64,000 bases of DNA from Ruegeria lacuscaerulensis (GTDB lineage: Bacteria; Pseudomonadota; Alphaproteobacteria; Rhodobacterales; Rhodobacteraceae). Position numbers and translations under genes: made by a program. Under the pieces are notes generated by a model. That model was given only the letters and a program-made list of their open reading frames with translations, ran no database searches and was not told where the DNA came from. Below are positions 7,884 through 17,182 of the stretch, one piece after another; positions within the stretch are counted from its first letter, which is position 1, and each line of letters starts with the position of its first letter. Location of the stretch: the NCBI RefSeq assembly GCF_013034685.1, contig NZ_WQGO01000002.1, positions 620,001 through 684,000 on the forward strand, written 5' to 3'.

Positions 7884-8861
7884 ATGAGCACTCTCAAGCC
7901 TTTCCTAATACGTACGCTGCAATTGATGCTCGTCCTCTGGGCGGTCGTGACGATCCTGTTCCTGATGTTCCGTCTAATGCCCGGCAATCCGCTGGCCGCC
8001 TATATTGATCCGACCTTCACGGCCGAACAGCAAGAGGCGCTGATCCGGCAATTTGGCCTCGATAAACCCTTGTGGCAACAGTATTTTACCTATCTGGGCA
8101 ATCTGTTGCAGGGTGAGCTTGGCTATTCCTTCCGCTATCGCACACCTGTGGCCGAACGGATCATGCTGTTGCTGCCCAATACGCTGATCCTGACATTCTC
8201 ATCCCTGATCGTGGCTTACACATTCGGCATCCTCGCCGGGGCATGGCTGGCTTGGAAGCGCAATTCACGGTTCGAGGCTGCTGCCTTACCCGCCGTTCTG
8301 GCCACCCGTGCTATGCCTGAGTTCTGGCTGGGCATGGTGCTACTGGCGATTTTTTCCTTCTCGCTGGGCTGGTTCCCCGCTGGCGGCACGCGGTCAGCCG
8401 GCACCAGTTATGACAGCCTGTGGCAGCTTTATACCTCGGCCAATTTCCTTTCGCATCTGTTCCTGCCGATGATGACACTGGCGATTTACTCGCAAGGACT
8501 GCCGTTGCTGCTGATGCGGTCGAACATGCTGGATGTGATGAAAGAGGATTTCGTCACCATGGCCAAGATCAAGGGGCTGTCGCCCTCGGCTGTGGTGATC
8601 CGGCACGGCGCGCGAAACGCTTTGCTGCCAGTGATGACCTCGTTCGCCATCGCGGTGGGCTATCAGCTTCAGGGCAACGTGGTGGTCGAAAGCGTGTTTT
8701 CCTGGCCCGGTCTGGGGCGAGAGCTGGTGAACGCGGTCGCCGCCTCGGATTATCCGCTGGCGCAAGGGGCATTTTTGATGATCGCCATCGTGGTCATCAC
8801 GATGAACCTGATTGCGGATCTTCTCTATACTTTCCTGGACCCGAGGATTTCCCATGCCTGA
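7884..8861 (+). CDS. dppB: Dipeptide/oligopeptide-type ABC transporter permease (DppB-like)
   Basis: A 325-residue inner-membrane permease with about six transmembrane helices and the family's N-terminal FRLMPGNPL motif. The cytoplasmic EAA loop, which contacts the ATPase, is recognisable as HGARNALLPVMTS about 80 residues before the C-terminus. It pairs with the DppC-like permease whose start it overlaps by 8 bases. Together they form the membrane channel for the ligand delivered by the preceding binding protein. The symbol marks the family, not a proven dipeptide substrate. Confidence 0.9.
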   Translation: MSTLKPFLIRTLQLMLVLWAVVTILFLMFRLMPGNPLAAYIDPTFTAEQQEALIRQFGLDKPLWQQYFTYLGNLLQGELGYSFRYRTPVAERIMLLLPNTLILTFSSLIVAYTFGILAGAWLAWKRNSRFEAAALPAVLATRAMPEFWLGMVLLAIFSFSLGWFPAGGTRSAGTSYDSLWQLYTSANFLSHLFLPMMTLAIYSQGLPLLLMRSNMLDVMKEDFVTMAKIKGLSPSAVVIRHGARNALLPVMTSFAIAVGYQLQGNVVVESVFSWPGLGRELVNAVAASDYPLAQGAFLMIAIVVITMNLIADLLYTFLDPRISHA

Positions 8862-9753
8862 TACCAGCGTCAAGGCAACCTCCTCAGGTATTGCGCGCAT
8901 ATTCGAGGCGATCAAGCTGCCAGTTGGCGACCCGTTCGCGTTGGCAGGTCTGATCATCTATGCGCTGTTCATTTTCACGGCCATCGCTGCGCCTCTGATT
9001 GCACCTTACGACCCGACCGAGATCCTTTATACCGAGGACTACGACCTCGCCTCGGACCTGTTGCCGGGGGAAGAGGGGCATATTCTAGGCACCACATCCC
9101 TTGGCCGCGATATCTTTTCCCAGATCGTCTGGGGGGCCAGATCAGCCTTGTTGGTGGGGTTCACGGCGGCGTTCATGGTGGCGTTCATCGGCTCGGTCGT
9201 GGGATTGCTGGCAGGGTATTTCGGAGGCCGTGTCGACGCCTTTCTAATGCGACTGGCCGATGTGGCCTTCGGCATCCCGTTCCTGCCCTTCGTCATCGTG
9301 ATCTCGGCCTTTTCCGAGCCGTCGATATGGAACACGGTCATCGCCATGGCGTTGGTGCTATGGCGCGACACGGGCCGGGTGATCCGATCGCAGGTCCTGT
9401 CCCTGCGCTCGCGCGGATATGTCGAGGCGGCGCGTGTTGTCGGGTCTTCCGATCTGAAGATCATCCTGCGCCACATCACCCCGAATATCCTGCCGCTGAG
9501 CTTTTTGTATGGCTCGATCGCCATTGGCTGGGCCATCCTGACCGAGGCATCAATCAGCTTCCTAGGTTTCGGCGATCCGGATGCGATTAGCTGGGGTTTC
9601 ATGCTGCAGGACGCCTTTGCGAGTCAGGCGTTGGCGCGGCAAGCTTATCACTGGTTCATCCCGCCGGGGCTGGCGATCATCCTTGTGGTCAGTGCCGGTT
9701 TCTTCATCTCGCGTGGGTATGAAAACCTGCTGTTTCCGAAGCTGGGGCGCTGA
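8854..9753 (+). CDS. dppC: Dipeptide/oligopeptide-type ABC transporter permease (DppC-like)
   Basis: A 299-residue second permease. It has the DppC N-terminal layout: one transmembrane helix, then a periplasmic stretch with LIAPYDPTEI and HILGTTSLGRDIFSQIVWG. The EAA motif reads RHITPNILPLSFLYGS, followed by ILTEASISFLGFG. I chose ATG 8854, preceded by GAGGAT, rather than 8812, which lies well inside the preceding gene. It overlaps the DppB-like gene by 8 bases, indicating translational coupling, and is followed after two bases by the first ATPase gene. Confidence 0.9.
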   Translation: MPDTSVKATSSGIARIFEAIKLPVGDPFALAGLIIYALFIFTAIAAPLIAPYDPTEILYTEDYDLASDLLPGEEGHILGTTSLGRDIFSQIVWGARSALLVGFTAAFMVAFIGSVVGLLAGYFGGRVDAFLMRLADVAFGIPFLPFVIVISAFSEPSIWNTVIAMALVLWRDTGRVIRSQVLSLRSRGYVEAARVVGSSDLKIILRHITPNILPLSFLYGSIAIGWAILTEASISFLGFGDPDAISWGFMLQDAFASQALARQAYHWFIPPGLAIILVVSAGFFISRGYENLLFPKLGR

Positions 9754-9755
9754 CA

Positions 9756-10775
9756 ATGGCTGACACGCTTCTTTCCATCCAAGACCTGTCGATTGCCTAT
9801 CAGGTGGGCGCACTGGATGTGGTCGCGGTCAGTGAGGCGTCTTTCGACGTCCCGCAAGGCGCCATCGTCGGTTTGGTAGGGGAATCAGGTTGCGGCAAGA
9901 CCACCATGGCCCGAGCCTTGACCCGCGTGATTGCCGACAATGCGCGTATTGCCGCCGGCGCGATGCAGTTCGCCGGACAAGACCTTGCCGCGATGTCCGA
10001 GCGTGAAATGAACAACCTGCGCTGGCGCGATATTTCGTTCATTCCACAATCGGCGATGAACTCGCTCGATCCCGTCTATCGCGTAGAATATCAGATCTTG
10101 GAGGTGCTGCGCGACCGAGGCGGGATGAGCAAGCAACAAGCCCGCGCGCGTGCCGTCGAATTGTTTGAGATGGTGGGGATTGATCCGGGTCGCCTCCGCG
10201 ATTTCCCGCATCAATTCTCGGGCGGCATGCGGCAACGCGCGGCGATTGCGCTGGCGCTGGCGCTGAACCCGAAACTGGTCGTGGCGGATGAGCCGGTTAC
10301 AGCGTTAGACGTCATCATTCAGCGCCAGATTCTGGACCAGTTGCGCAGCCTGCAACGCGACCTTGGCTTGTCTGTCATCATGGTGACGCATGATATCTCG
10401 GTCGTGGCCTATATCTGCGACCGCACGGTGGTGATGTACGCGGGCAAGGTCGTTGAAAACTGCGACACCGCGACCCTGCTGAATGAACCGCTGCACCCCT
10501 ACACGATGGGGCTGAAAAACGCGTTTCCCGATCTGCAATCCGCCGGAACCGGTGTTCTGACCCCTATCGCGGGCAGCCCGCCGGACCTGATTGATCCGCC
10601 CAAAGGCTGCCGCTTTGCCCCGCGCTGCCCCTTCGCCACCGAACTGTGTCGCAGCACTGAGCCACCGCTGACTGAAGCCGCCGCCGACCATCACGTCGCC
10701 TGCCATCGTGCCGATGAGGCCGCCACCTTGCGCGAAGTGGCGCAGGACCCTGCGACATGGGGGACCGCCGCATGA
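9756..10775 (+). CDS. dppD: Peptide-type ABC transporter ATP-binding protein (DppD-like)
   Basis: A 339-residue ATPase subunit. Walker A is GESGCGKTTM, the ABC signature FSGGMRQR, and Walker B LVVADEPVTALD followed by the H-loop VTHDIS. The C-terminal oligopeptide-transporter extension has the CRFAPRCPFATELC cysteine cluster, seen in DppD/OppD proteins that can carry an iron-sulfur site. It energises uptake by the two upstream permeases together with the DppF-like partner, whose start overlaps its stop as ATGA. Confidence 0.9.
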   Translation: MADTLLSIQDLSIAYQVGALDVVAVSEASFDVPQGAIVGLVGESGCGKTTMARALTRVIADNARIAAGAMQFAGQDLAAMSEREMNNLRWRDISFIPQSAMNSLDPVYRVEYQILEVLRDRGGMSKQQARARAVELFEMVGIDPGRLRDFPHQFSGGMRQRAAIALALALNPKLVVADEPVTALDVIIQRQILDQLRSLQRDLGLSVIMVTHDISVVAYICDRTVVMYAGKVVENCDTATLLNEPLHPYTMGLKNAFPDLQSAGTGVLTPIAGSPPDLIDPPKGCRFAPRCPFATELCRSTEPPLTEAAADHHVACHRADEAATLREVAQDPATWGTAA

Positions 10776-11749
10776 CACAACCGATGATCCAGATGGAAAA
10801 CGCGCAGTTGCACTACAAGATCGGCAACGCGATCTCAGCGATGATGGGGCTGCCCTCAACCGTGAAGGCAGTGGATGGCGTGACGCTGACCCTGAACAAG
10901 GGCGAAAGCGTCGGTCTGCTGGGCGAATCCGGCTGCGGAAAAACCTCGATGGGTCGCATCCTTGTGCGGTTGGAGGAGGTGACGGGTGGCTCGGCCCGGT
11001 TTGACGGGCAAGAGATCAAGGATCTGTCGGGCGATGAGCTGCGCTCCTTCCGCAGCCGGTCGCAGATGATTTTCCAGAACCCGTTCGATGCGGTGAACCC
11101 GCGCTATTCCATCCGAAAGACGCTGGAAGAACCGCTGGCCAACGCCCGCATTCCGCGTGACGAATGGCATACCCGCGTCATCGACGCGCTGGAGTTGGTC
11201 GGGCTGGGCGATCCGAAACAGTTTCTGGAGCGGTATCCCCATCAACTCTCCGGCGGGCAGTTGCAGCGCGTCGTCATGGCCCGCGCGCTGATCCTTCAGC
11301 CGGAATTCGTGGTCGCGGATGAACCTGTCTCGATGCTGGACGTATCGGTGCGGGCGGGCGTGTTGAACGTGTTCCGCGATGTGCGCGACCGGCTGGGGCT
11401 GACGGCGATCTATATCAGCCACGATCTGGCGCTGGTGCGCTATGTCTGTGACCGCACCATCGTCATGTATCTGGGCCGGATCATGGAAGACGGCCCGACC
11501 GAGGACATCGTGCATGCCCCACTGCACCCTTACAGTCAGGCGCTGGTCGCGGCGGTGCCTACGCCCCATGTGGACCAAAGCCACGATCCCCTGCCCATAG
11601 GCAGCGGTGCCCCGGACCCGCGAAATCCGCCTTCGGGCTGCGTGTTCCGCGACCGCTGCCCCCGCGCGCAAACCCGATGCGCCGACGAAGTCCCGATGCC
11701 TCGCCCCATAGGAACGCGCCGCGTCGCGTGTCACTTCGCTGAAGAATGA
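10772..11749 (+). CDS. dppF: Peptide-type ABC transporter ATP-binding protein (DppF-like)
   Basis: A 325-residue second ATPase. Walker A is GESGCGKTSM, the signature LSGGQLQRV, Walker B FVVADEPVSMLD, and the H-loop ISHDLA. The C-terminal cysteine motif CVFRDRCPRAQTRC is typical of OppF/DppF. I chose the ATG at 10772, which overlaps the DppD stop by four bases; a start at 10757 would add five residues. It forms the heterodimeric ATPase with the DppD-like protein. The gene ends 73 bases before hyuB. Confidence 0.9.
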   Translation: MTQPMIQMENAQLHYKIGNAISAMMGLPSTVKAVDGVTLTLNKGESVGLLGESGCGKTSMGRILVRLEEVTGGSARFDGQEIKDLSGDELRSFRSRSQMIFQNPFDAVNPRYSIRKTLEEPLANARIPRDEWHTRVIDALELVGLGDPKQFLERYPHQLSGGQLQRVVMARALILQPEFVVADEPVSMLDVSVRAGVLNVFRDVRDRLGLTAIYISHDLALVRYVCDRTIVMYLGRIMEDGPTEDIVHAPLHPYSQALVAAVPTPHVDQSHDPLPIGSGAPDPRNPPSGCVFRDRCPRAQTRCADEVPMPRPIGTRRVACHFAEE

Positions 11750-11770
11750 CAGGGGCAGCCACATATACGC

Positions 11771-11791
11771 GCACGGTTTACGTCACCGTGC
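11771..11791 (+). terminator. Hairpin followed by a short T-rich run between dppF and hyuB
   Basis: GCACGG (11771-11776) and CCGTGC (11786-11791) pair across a 9-base loop and are followed by CTTTTCTC. This could be a weak intrinsic terminator or attenuator separating transporter and enzyme expression. The stem is only 6 bp, so the call is tentative. Confidence 0.35.
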
Positions 11792-11822
11792 CTTTTCTCA
11801 GCTCACCAGATGGGAGATGATC

Positions 11823-13634
11823 ATGAACAAGCCCTCAACGCTTAGAACAGCAGCGCTGTGCGATCCGGTCTCGCTCGAAATCATCCGCGGGGCCATTGCC
11901 GCCGCGCAATCCGAGATGGAGGCGCTGATCGAGCGCACGGCCATTTCCGCCTTTATCCGCGAAAAGAAGGATTTCTATACGGCGCTGTTTGACGGCAATG
12001 GCACGATGGCCGTGGGGTCGATGGTGCCGATCTTTGGCGACATGACCCGACCCGTGTTGGAAAAATTCCCGATTGAGACGATGCAGGACGGCGACGTCTA
12101 CTGGTACAATGACTGCTACGGCTCATACGGCGCGATTTCCCATTCCAACGATCAGGTCCTGCTGGCCCCGGTGTTTCGTGAGGGCCGTGTCTGCGCTTTT
12201 GTCATGAGCTGGGCGCATTTCGCCGATATAGGCGGCTTGCGTCCCGGCTCGATCAGCCCTGATGCCACCGACATCTTTCAGGAAGGCGTCATGATCCCCG
12301 TGACCAAGATGGTCGAGGCGGGCCGCGTCAATCAGGCTGTGCTGGATATCTTCCACCGCAATTCCCGCTATCCAGAGCAGAGCGAAGGCGACATGCGCGC
12401 GCTCATGGCCAGTGTCGAACTTGGCGTGCGCCGAGTGGGTGAAATCCTCGACCGGTTCGGGCCGGACGTGACCGAAGACGCGTTGGCGCAGTTGCTGGAA
12501 CGCACGCGAAATCTGGTGCGGGACAAGATGGCCGAGACTTTCGACTACGGCACCTATTCCTTCACCGACGCGATTGACACAGATGGGCACGGCAACGGTC
12601 CATTCCACATGCGCTTCTCGCTAACTCGCGCAAAGGGCGCAGATGGTACGGATCATTTCACTTTCGACGCCCGCGACAGTGACGATCAGGCCCCCGGCCC
12701 GATCAACTACCTGATGAACAACGGCGTGCCCGGTATGGCACTGGGTCTGTTTTATCTGGGGGGTGATCCCAGTCAGGTCTGCAATGCAGGGGGGCCCAAT
12801 GCGCTGGACGAGGTCCTATTTCGCAAGGGCAGCTTTCTGCAACCAGAATACCCCGCCCCACTGGGTCTGCGCGGCCTGACCGCGATGCGGATGATATCGG
12901 CCATGTGCGGGCTGTTGAACGCGGGCGGTGGTGAAGCCCCGGCGGCGAACTCGGCCTATGTGGTCAACATCATGCGCGGGAAGTACCGCACCAAGGATGG
13001 GACGCTGGAACCCTACTTGTTGGCGGATGGGATCGGCGTTGGCTATGGCGCACGGTCCACGGCGGACGGAATAGATGCGGTCTATTTCGTGGCGCAGGAA
13101 AACTATCCGGTCGAGTTTCTGGAAGCGGGCTATCCCGTGACCATGCGCAGCTATGGCATCGTTACGGATTCCGGCGGAGCGGGTCGGTATCGCGGCGGGT
13201 GCGGGATCGTCCGCGAATATGAAATTCTGGCCGAAGAAACCATGGTCGCCATCCGTATCGACAGCGTTCAGAACCCGCCATGGGGCATTCACGGCGGCAA
13301 ATCTGGTCGCCATGGCATCGCCATCGTGAACCCGGGCACGCCGCAAGAGGTGCGCCTTGATCCGCTGTCGGATGGTAACATGCTCAAACGCGGCGACATC
13401 CTGCGGATCGAGACCGGGGGCGGTGGTGGCTACGGCCATCCCTATGACCGGCCCGCAGAGACCGTGTTGCAGGATGTTCTAAGCGGCTTTGTCACCGCTG
13501 ATGCCGCCCGGTCCGAATATGGTGTGGTTGTCGCGAGCGACACGCTGGACGTGCAAGCCACGCAGACCCTGCGCACCAACAGGCCCGAAACCCGCCGCTT
13601 TTACCGACAGGAGTATGTCGATGCCCTCGTCTGA
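11823..13634 (+). CDS. hyuB: Hydantoinase B/oxoprolinase family protein
   Basis: A 603-residue HyuB-type subunit (N-methylhydantoinase B, 5-oxoprolinase C-terminal half, acetone carboxylase alpha relatives). Family blocks seen include the N-terminal DPVSLEIIRGAI, NDCYGSYGAISHSND, GSISPDATDIFQEG and the glycine-rich GGGGGYGHP close to the C-terminus. The start ATG 11823 has GGGAG at 11812-11816 with ideal spacing; the ATG at 11817 is too close to it. With HyuA it should perform ATP-dependent hydrolysis of a cyclic amide such as a hydantoin, oxoproline or lactam; the actual substrate is unknown. It overlaps hyuA by 14 bases. Confidence 0.88.
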   Translation: MNKPSTLRTAALCDPVSLEIIRGAIAAAQSEMEALIERTAISAFIREKKDFYTALFDGNGTMAVGSMVPIFGDMTRPVLEKFPIETMQDGDVYWYNDCYGSYGAISHSNDQVLLAPVFREGRVCAFVMSWAHFADIGGLRPGSISPDATDIFQEGVMIPVTKMVEAGRVNQAVLDIFHRNSRYPEQSEGDMRALMASVELGVRRVGEILDRFGPDVTEDALAQLLERTRNLVRDKMAETFDYGTYSFTDAIDTDGHGNGPFHMRFSLTRAKGADGTDHFTFDARDSDDQAPGPINYLMNNGVPGMALGLFYLGGDPSQVCNAGGPNALDEVLFRKGSFLQPEYPAPLGLRGLTAMRMISAMCGLLNAGGGEAPAANSAYVVNIMRGKYRTKDGTLEPYLLADGIGVGYGARSTADGIDAVYFVAQENYPVEFLEAGYPVTMRSYGIVTDSGGAGRYRGGCGIVREYEILAEETMVAIRIDSVQNPPWGIHGGKSGRHGIAIVNPGTPQEVRLDPLSDGNMLKRGDILRIETGGGGGYGHPYDRPAETVLQDVLSGFVTADAARSEYGVVVASDTLDVQATQTLRTNRPETRRFYRQEYVDALV

Positions 13635-15666
13635 TATGTTCTTTGACCCGTCCTTTGCCGTGGCCGTTGATATAGGCGGGACTTTCACGGATATCTCGTT
13701 GCTTGACCGCAGCTCTGGCGCGGTGTGGCGGGCCAAGACCGCCTCGGTGCCCAGTGATCCGTCGCAGGCGTTTATGACCGGCGTGAACATGGTGTTGGAG
13801 GATGCGGGGATTAGCGCCGCCGACCTGTCGCGCGTTCTGCACGGTACCACCGTTGCCACGAACATGATCCTCGAAGGCAAAGGCGCGCGCACTGCCCTTG
13901 TGACGACCCGCGGATTCCGCCACGTGCTTGAGATCGGGCGACAAGACATCCCGCGCCACGCCAATCTGTTCACTTGGGTCAAACCGGCAAGGCCCGTTCC
14001 GGCAGACCGCATTCATGAGGTCGATGAACGGATCGGCACCGGCGGTCATGTGGTCGAAAAACTGGACGAAAGTAGCGTGACCGCGCTGGTGGACAGCCTG
14101 CGCGCCCAGCAGGTCGAGGCCATCGCCATCTGCCTGTTGCACGCCTATGCCAATCCCGCCCACGAAAAACGCGTGGCCGAGCTGTTGCGCGCGGCGCTGC
14201 CGGATGTAGCCATCACTTGCTCTACGGATGTTCTGCCTGTGGTGCGCGAATTCGAACGCTCTCTGGCCACCGTCTTGAACGCAAATGTGATGCCGGGGGT
14301 ATCAACCTATATCTCACGTCTGGAAAACCGGCTGGCCGAAGCGCAGGCGAGCTCGCCTCTGTTGCTGATGCAATCCAATGGCGGTGTCGCGGGGACCGGA
14401 GCGATCCGCACGGCACCTGCTTTAACCGCACTGTCTGGCCCGGCCGCAGGCGTGGTGGGCGCGGTCGATGCGGCGGCGGCGTGCGGGATTAAGGATGTCA
14501 TCACTGTGGATATCGGCGGCACATCTGCCGATATCTGCCTGATCCGCGACGGGCAGATCAACCTGACCCAACAGGGCAAAGTGGGTGAATGGCCTTTGTC
14601 CCTGCCGATGGTGGATATGGTGACAATCGGCGCCGGGGGCGGGTCTATCGCTGCGGTGACGCATAACACCCTGTCGGTCGGGCCGAACTCAGCCGGGGCG
14701 CGTCCCGGACCGGCGGCCTATGGGCATGGCGGGGCCGAAGCCACCGTCACCGACGCGCATGTCACTTTGGGCACCCTGCCCCATGCCCTGCTGGGCGGCG
14801 CGATGTCTTTGAATGTTACGGCCGCCAAAGACGTCGTCACCGACAATGTCGCCCGCCCGCTTGGCCTGACACCGGAAGAGGCTGCGCAGGGCATTCTGGC
14901 CATCATGAACAACAACATGGTGGGCGCGGTTCGCACCGTTTCCGTCGAGCGCGGCCATGACCCGCGCGACTTCACCCTTGTTCCCTTTGGCGGGGCTGGC
15001 CCGCTGCATGGTTGTGCTTTGGCCGATTTACTGGGGATCAACCAAGTAATGATCCCCGCCGCGCCTGGGCTACTTTGTGCCGCAGGGTTGTTGGCCGCCG
15101 ACATGAAGGCCGAATTCACCCGGGCGTTGCCTAAGCCTGGCCCGGTCGATCAGGATTTGGGAGACAGCATCGTGGCGGAATTGACGCAAGATGCCTCTGA
15201 TTGGATGGATCACGAAGGCATTGCGCCCGAGCAGAGGGCGCTTAAGGCCCGCGCCCTACTGCGCTTTCACGGACAGGGTGGGGAAATCGCGATCGATTGG
15301 GCCGAAACACCTAACGATACGGAAACCCGGTTCCGCGAGGCGCACAGGTCTCTGTACGGCTTCGTTTTGGATGCTCCGATTGAGCTGGTCACATTGCGGA
15401 TCGAGGCCGTCGGCAAGACCGCTCCGGTGCAAACTCCGACGTTGGACAAGACTGACCAGCCCGCACCCTTGCAGATGCAACAGGTCTATTGGCCAACCGG
15501 GCTGGCCGAGACGCCAATCTATGACCGCGCAGCGCTTGGGGCTGAGGCCACAATCACCGGACCGGCAATCCTGACCCAGTTGGACACCACCGCCTTGATC
15601 GCACCCGGGTGGGCCGCGACGGTCCACCCATCGGGCGCTCTATTTCTTATGAAAGACACAGAATGA
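13621..15666 (+). CDS. hyuA: Hydantoinase A/oxoprolinase family protein
   Basis: A 681-residue HyuA-type subunit with an actin-like ATPase fold. The N-terminal phosphate loop is AVDIGGTFTDISL and the second is TVDIGGTSADICL. LHGTTVATNMILE and VPFGGAGPLHGCALAD are standard family blocks. I chose ATG 13621 because AGGAG lies at 13609-13613; the open frame extends upstream to 13489 only through hyuB sequence. It partners HyuB in ATP-dependent ring opening. The stop overlaps the start of the M20 peptidase gene as ATGA, so all three enzymes are probably translated together. Confidence 0.9.
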   Translation: MPSSDMFFDPSFAVAVDIGGTFTDISLLDRSSGAVWRAKTASVPSDPSQAFMTGVNMVLEDAGISAADLSRVLHGTTVATNMILEGKGARTALVTTRGFRHVLEIGRQDIPRHANLFTWVKPARPVPADRIHEVDERIGTGGHVVEKLDESSVTALVDSLRAQQVEAIAICLLHAYANPAHEKRVAELLRAALPDVAITCSTDVLPVVREFERSLATVLNANVMPGVSTYISRLENRLAEAQASSPLLLMQSNGGVAGTGAIRTAPALTALSGPAAGVVGAVDAAAACGIKDVITVDIGGTSADICLIRDGQINLTQQGKVGEWPLSLPMVDMVTIGAGGGSIAAVTHNTLSVGPNSAGARPGPAAYGHGGAEATVTDAHVTLGTLPHALLGGAMSLNVTAAKDVVTDNVARPLGLTPEEAAQGILAIMNNNMVGAVRTVSVERGHDPRDFTLVPFGGAGPLHGCALADLLGINQVMIPAAPGLLCAAGLLAADMKAEFTRALPKPGPVDQDLGDSIVAELTQDASDWMDHEGIAPEQRALKARALLRFHGQGGEIAIDWAETPNDTETRFREAHRSLYGFVLDAPIELVTLRIEAVGKTAPVQTPTLDKTDQPAPLQMQQVYWPTGLAETPIYDRAALGAEATITGPAILTQLDTTALIAPGWAATVHPSGALFLMKDTE

Positions 15667-17027
15667 CCCAAGCCCTTTTCGACCATATCGACACGCAGGC
15701 CGACAGTTTCATCGCGCGGGTGATGGATTATGTGCGCCACCCGTCGATCTCGGCCCATGACATTGGCATACGCGAGGTCGCGACCATGCTGGTCGGGTTT
15801 CTCTCCGATCTTGGGTTCGATGCTGGTTTGGTCGAAACACCGGGACATCCCTTCGTGCTAGGCCACGCCACCGTTGATCCCGAAAAGCCCACCGTGCTGC
15901 TGTACGGTCATTATGACGTACAACCCCCTGACCCCCTGGACCAGTGGGTCAGCCCGCCCTTCGAGCCAACGCTGCGGGATGGCCGCATCTGGGCCCGCGG
16001 GATTGGCGACAACAAGGGGCAGCACTTCGCGCAGCTTCTGGCGATTGAGACGCATCTGGCCGTGAACGGCACCCTGCCCTGCAACGTCATCTTCCTGCTG
16101 GAGGGTGAAGAAGAGATCGGTTCACCCCAAATCGCCGAGTTCGTGCAACAGAACGCGGATCGACTACAAGCCGACCTAGTTGTTACCTCGGATGGGCCTC
16201 TGCATGAAAGCGGCGCGCCCGTGATTACCTTTGGCGTGCGCGGCGTGGCCTCGTTCGATCTGGTGGCCAAAGGGGCGGCGCGAGATGTGCACTCCGGCAA
16301 TTACGGCGGCGTGGTGCCCAACCCGATCTGGACGCTGGTTCACTTGTTGGCCACGATGAAAGACGCCGACGGCAACATCACGGTTGAGGGCCTGACCGAA
16401 CCGGTGATCCCGCCAACCAATCTGGAACGCGACGCCGTGGCTCGCCTGCCTGACGACGAAAAGGCGGTGATGGAAGATCTGGCACTGGATCAGATGGACG
16501 ATCCGCTCGAGCGCCCCTATTGGGACCGGCTGATGTTCCACCCGACGCTGACCATCAATGGCCTGCATGGCGGCTATGGCGGACCCGGCAGCAAGACGGT
16601 TCTACCGAATGAGGCATTTGCCAAATGCGACGTGCGTCTGGTTGAGCCGCTGACGCCAAATTACGTTTTCGAGCGGATCGAGGCTCATGTCGCCAGACAT
16701 GCCCCGAACGTTCAGGTGGTGCGCCACAACGGGATGCTGCCGTCGAAGACACCCTTGGACAGCCCATATGCCAAACCACTGCGCGACGCGATTGTCGCGG
16801 CCCGCGGGGTCGAGCCTCTGATCTATCCCACGGTAGGGGGATCCCTGCCAGATTATGTCTTTACAAAATTATTAGGCAAGGACGCCTTCGTTATTCCTTA
16901 TGCCAACGCAGACGAGGCTAACCACGCACCAAATGAGAATTTGGAGATTGTCAGATTTCTGGATGGAATTAAAACCGGCGCTGCCGTTTTGGACGCGTTG
17001 GGGCGGATAAACACTCCAAAGGCATAG
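15663..17027 (+). CDS. M20 family metallopeptidase (dipeptidase/ArgE-DapE type)
   Basis: A 454-residue cytoplasmic di-zinc hydrolase. Ligands and catalytic residues are visible: LLYGHYDVQPPDP (His83, Asp85), LEGEEEIGSP (the Glu pair near 150), VTSDGP (Asp) and ADEANHAPNEN near the C-terminus (His). The dimerisation insert contains VRGVASFDL and RDVHSGNYGG. ATG 15663 overlaps the hyuA stop. As the last gene of the operon it probably hydrolyses the N-carbamoyl amino acid, dipeptide or acyl-amino acid released by the HyuA/HyuB step or imported by the transporter. Family certain; substrate inferred. Confidence 0.88.
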   Translation: MTQALFDHIDTQADSFIARVMDYVRHPSISAHDIGIREVATMLVGFLSDLGFDAGLVETPGHPFVLGHATVDPEKPTVLLYGHYDVQPPDPLDQWVSPPFEPTLRDGRIWARGIGDNKGQHFAQLLAIETHLAVNGTLPCNVIFLLEGEEEIGSPQIAEFVQQNADRLQADLVVTSDGPLHESGAPVITFGVRGVASFDLVAKGAARDVHSGNYGGVVPNPIWTLVHLLATMKDADGNITVEGLTEPVIPPTNLERDAVARLPDDEKAVMEDLALDQMDDPLERPYWDRLMFHPTLTINGLHGGYGGPGSKTVLPNEAFAKCDVRLVEPLTPNYVFERIEAHVARHAPNVQVVRHNGMLPSKTPLDSPYAKPLRDAIVAARGVEPLIYPTVGGSLPDYVFTKLLGKDAFVIPYANADEANHAPNENLEIVRFLDGIKTGAAVLDALGRINTPKA

Positions 17028-17061
17028 ACTAAACACAAAAGAAACCAAAAATTCGTTGAGT

Positions 17062-17073
17062 TTTGCGCGCAAA
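17062..17073. promoter_or_regulatory. Perfect 12-base palindrome in the AT-rich region before the helical-protein cassette
   Basis: TTTGCGCGCAAA is self-complementary and lies in the 155-base gap between the M20 gene and the first helical-protein gene. The gap is clearly richer in A/T than its neighbours and probably carries the promoter. No confident -35/-10 pair could be assigned. Confidence 0.3.
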
Positions 17074-17182
17074 GATTTCAAATTTGTGCGAAGTTATAAG
17101 TGTGATCGTTACCAAGTGCTGTCGCAAATCTTGTTTACCGCCAGCACCGTCGCGTTTTCTTGCGCTCGGGGGAGGCATAGAG

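Noticed and set aside
10856-11764. 302-codon minus-strand frame opposite dppF
   Set aside because: His/Arg-rich shadow with no domain; the plus-strand ATPase is complete.
13489-13620. Upstream extension of hyuA into hyuB
   Set aside because: The extension is hyuB sequence in another frame; AGGAG at 13609-13613 supports ATG 13621.
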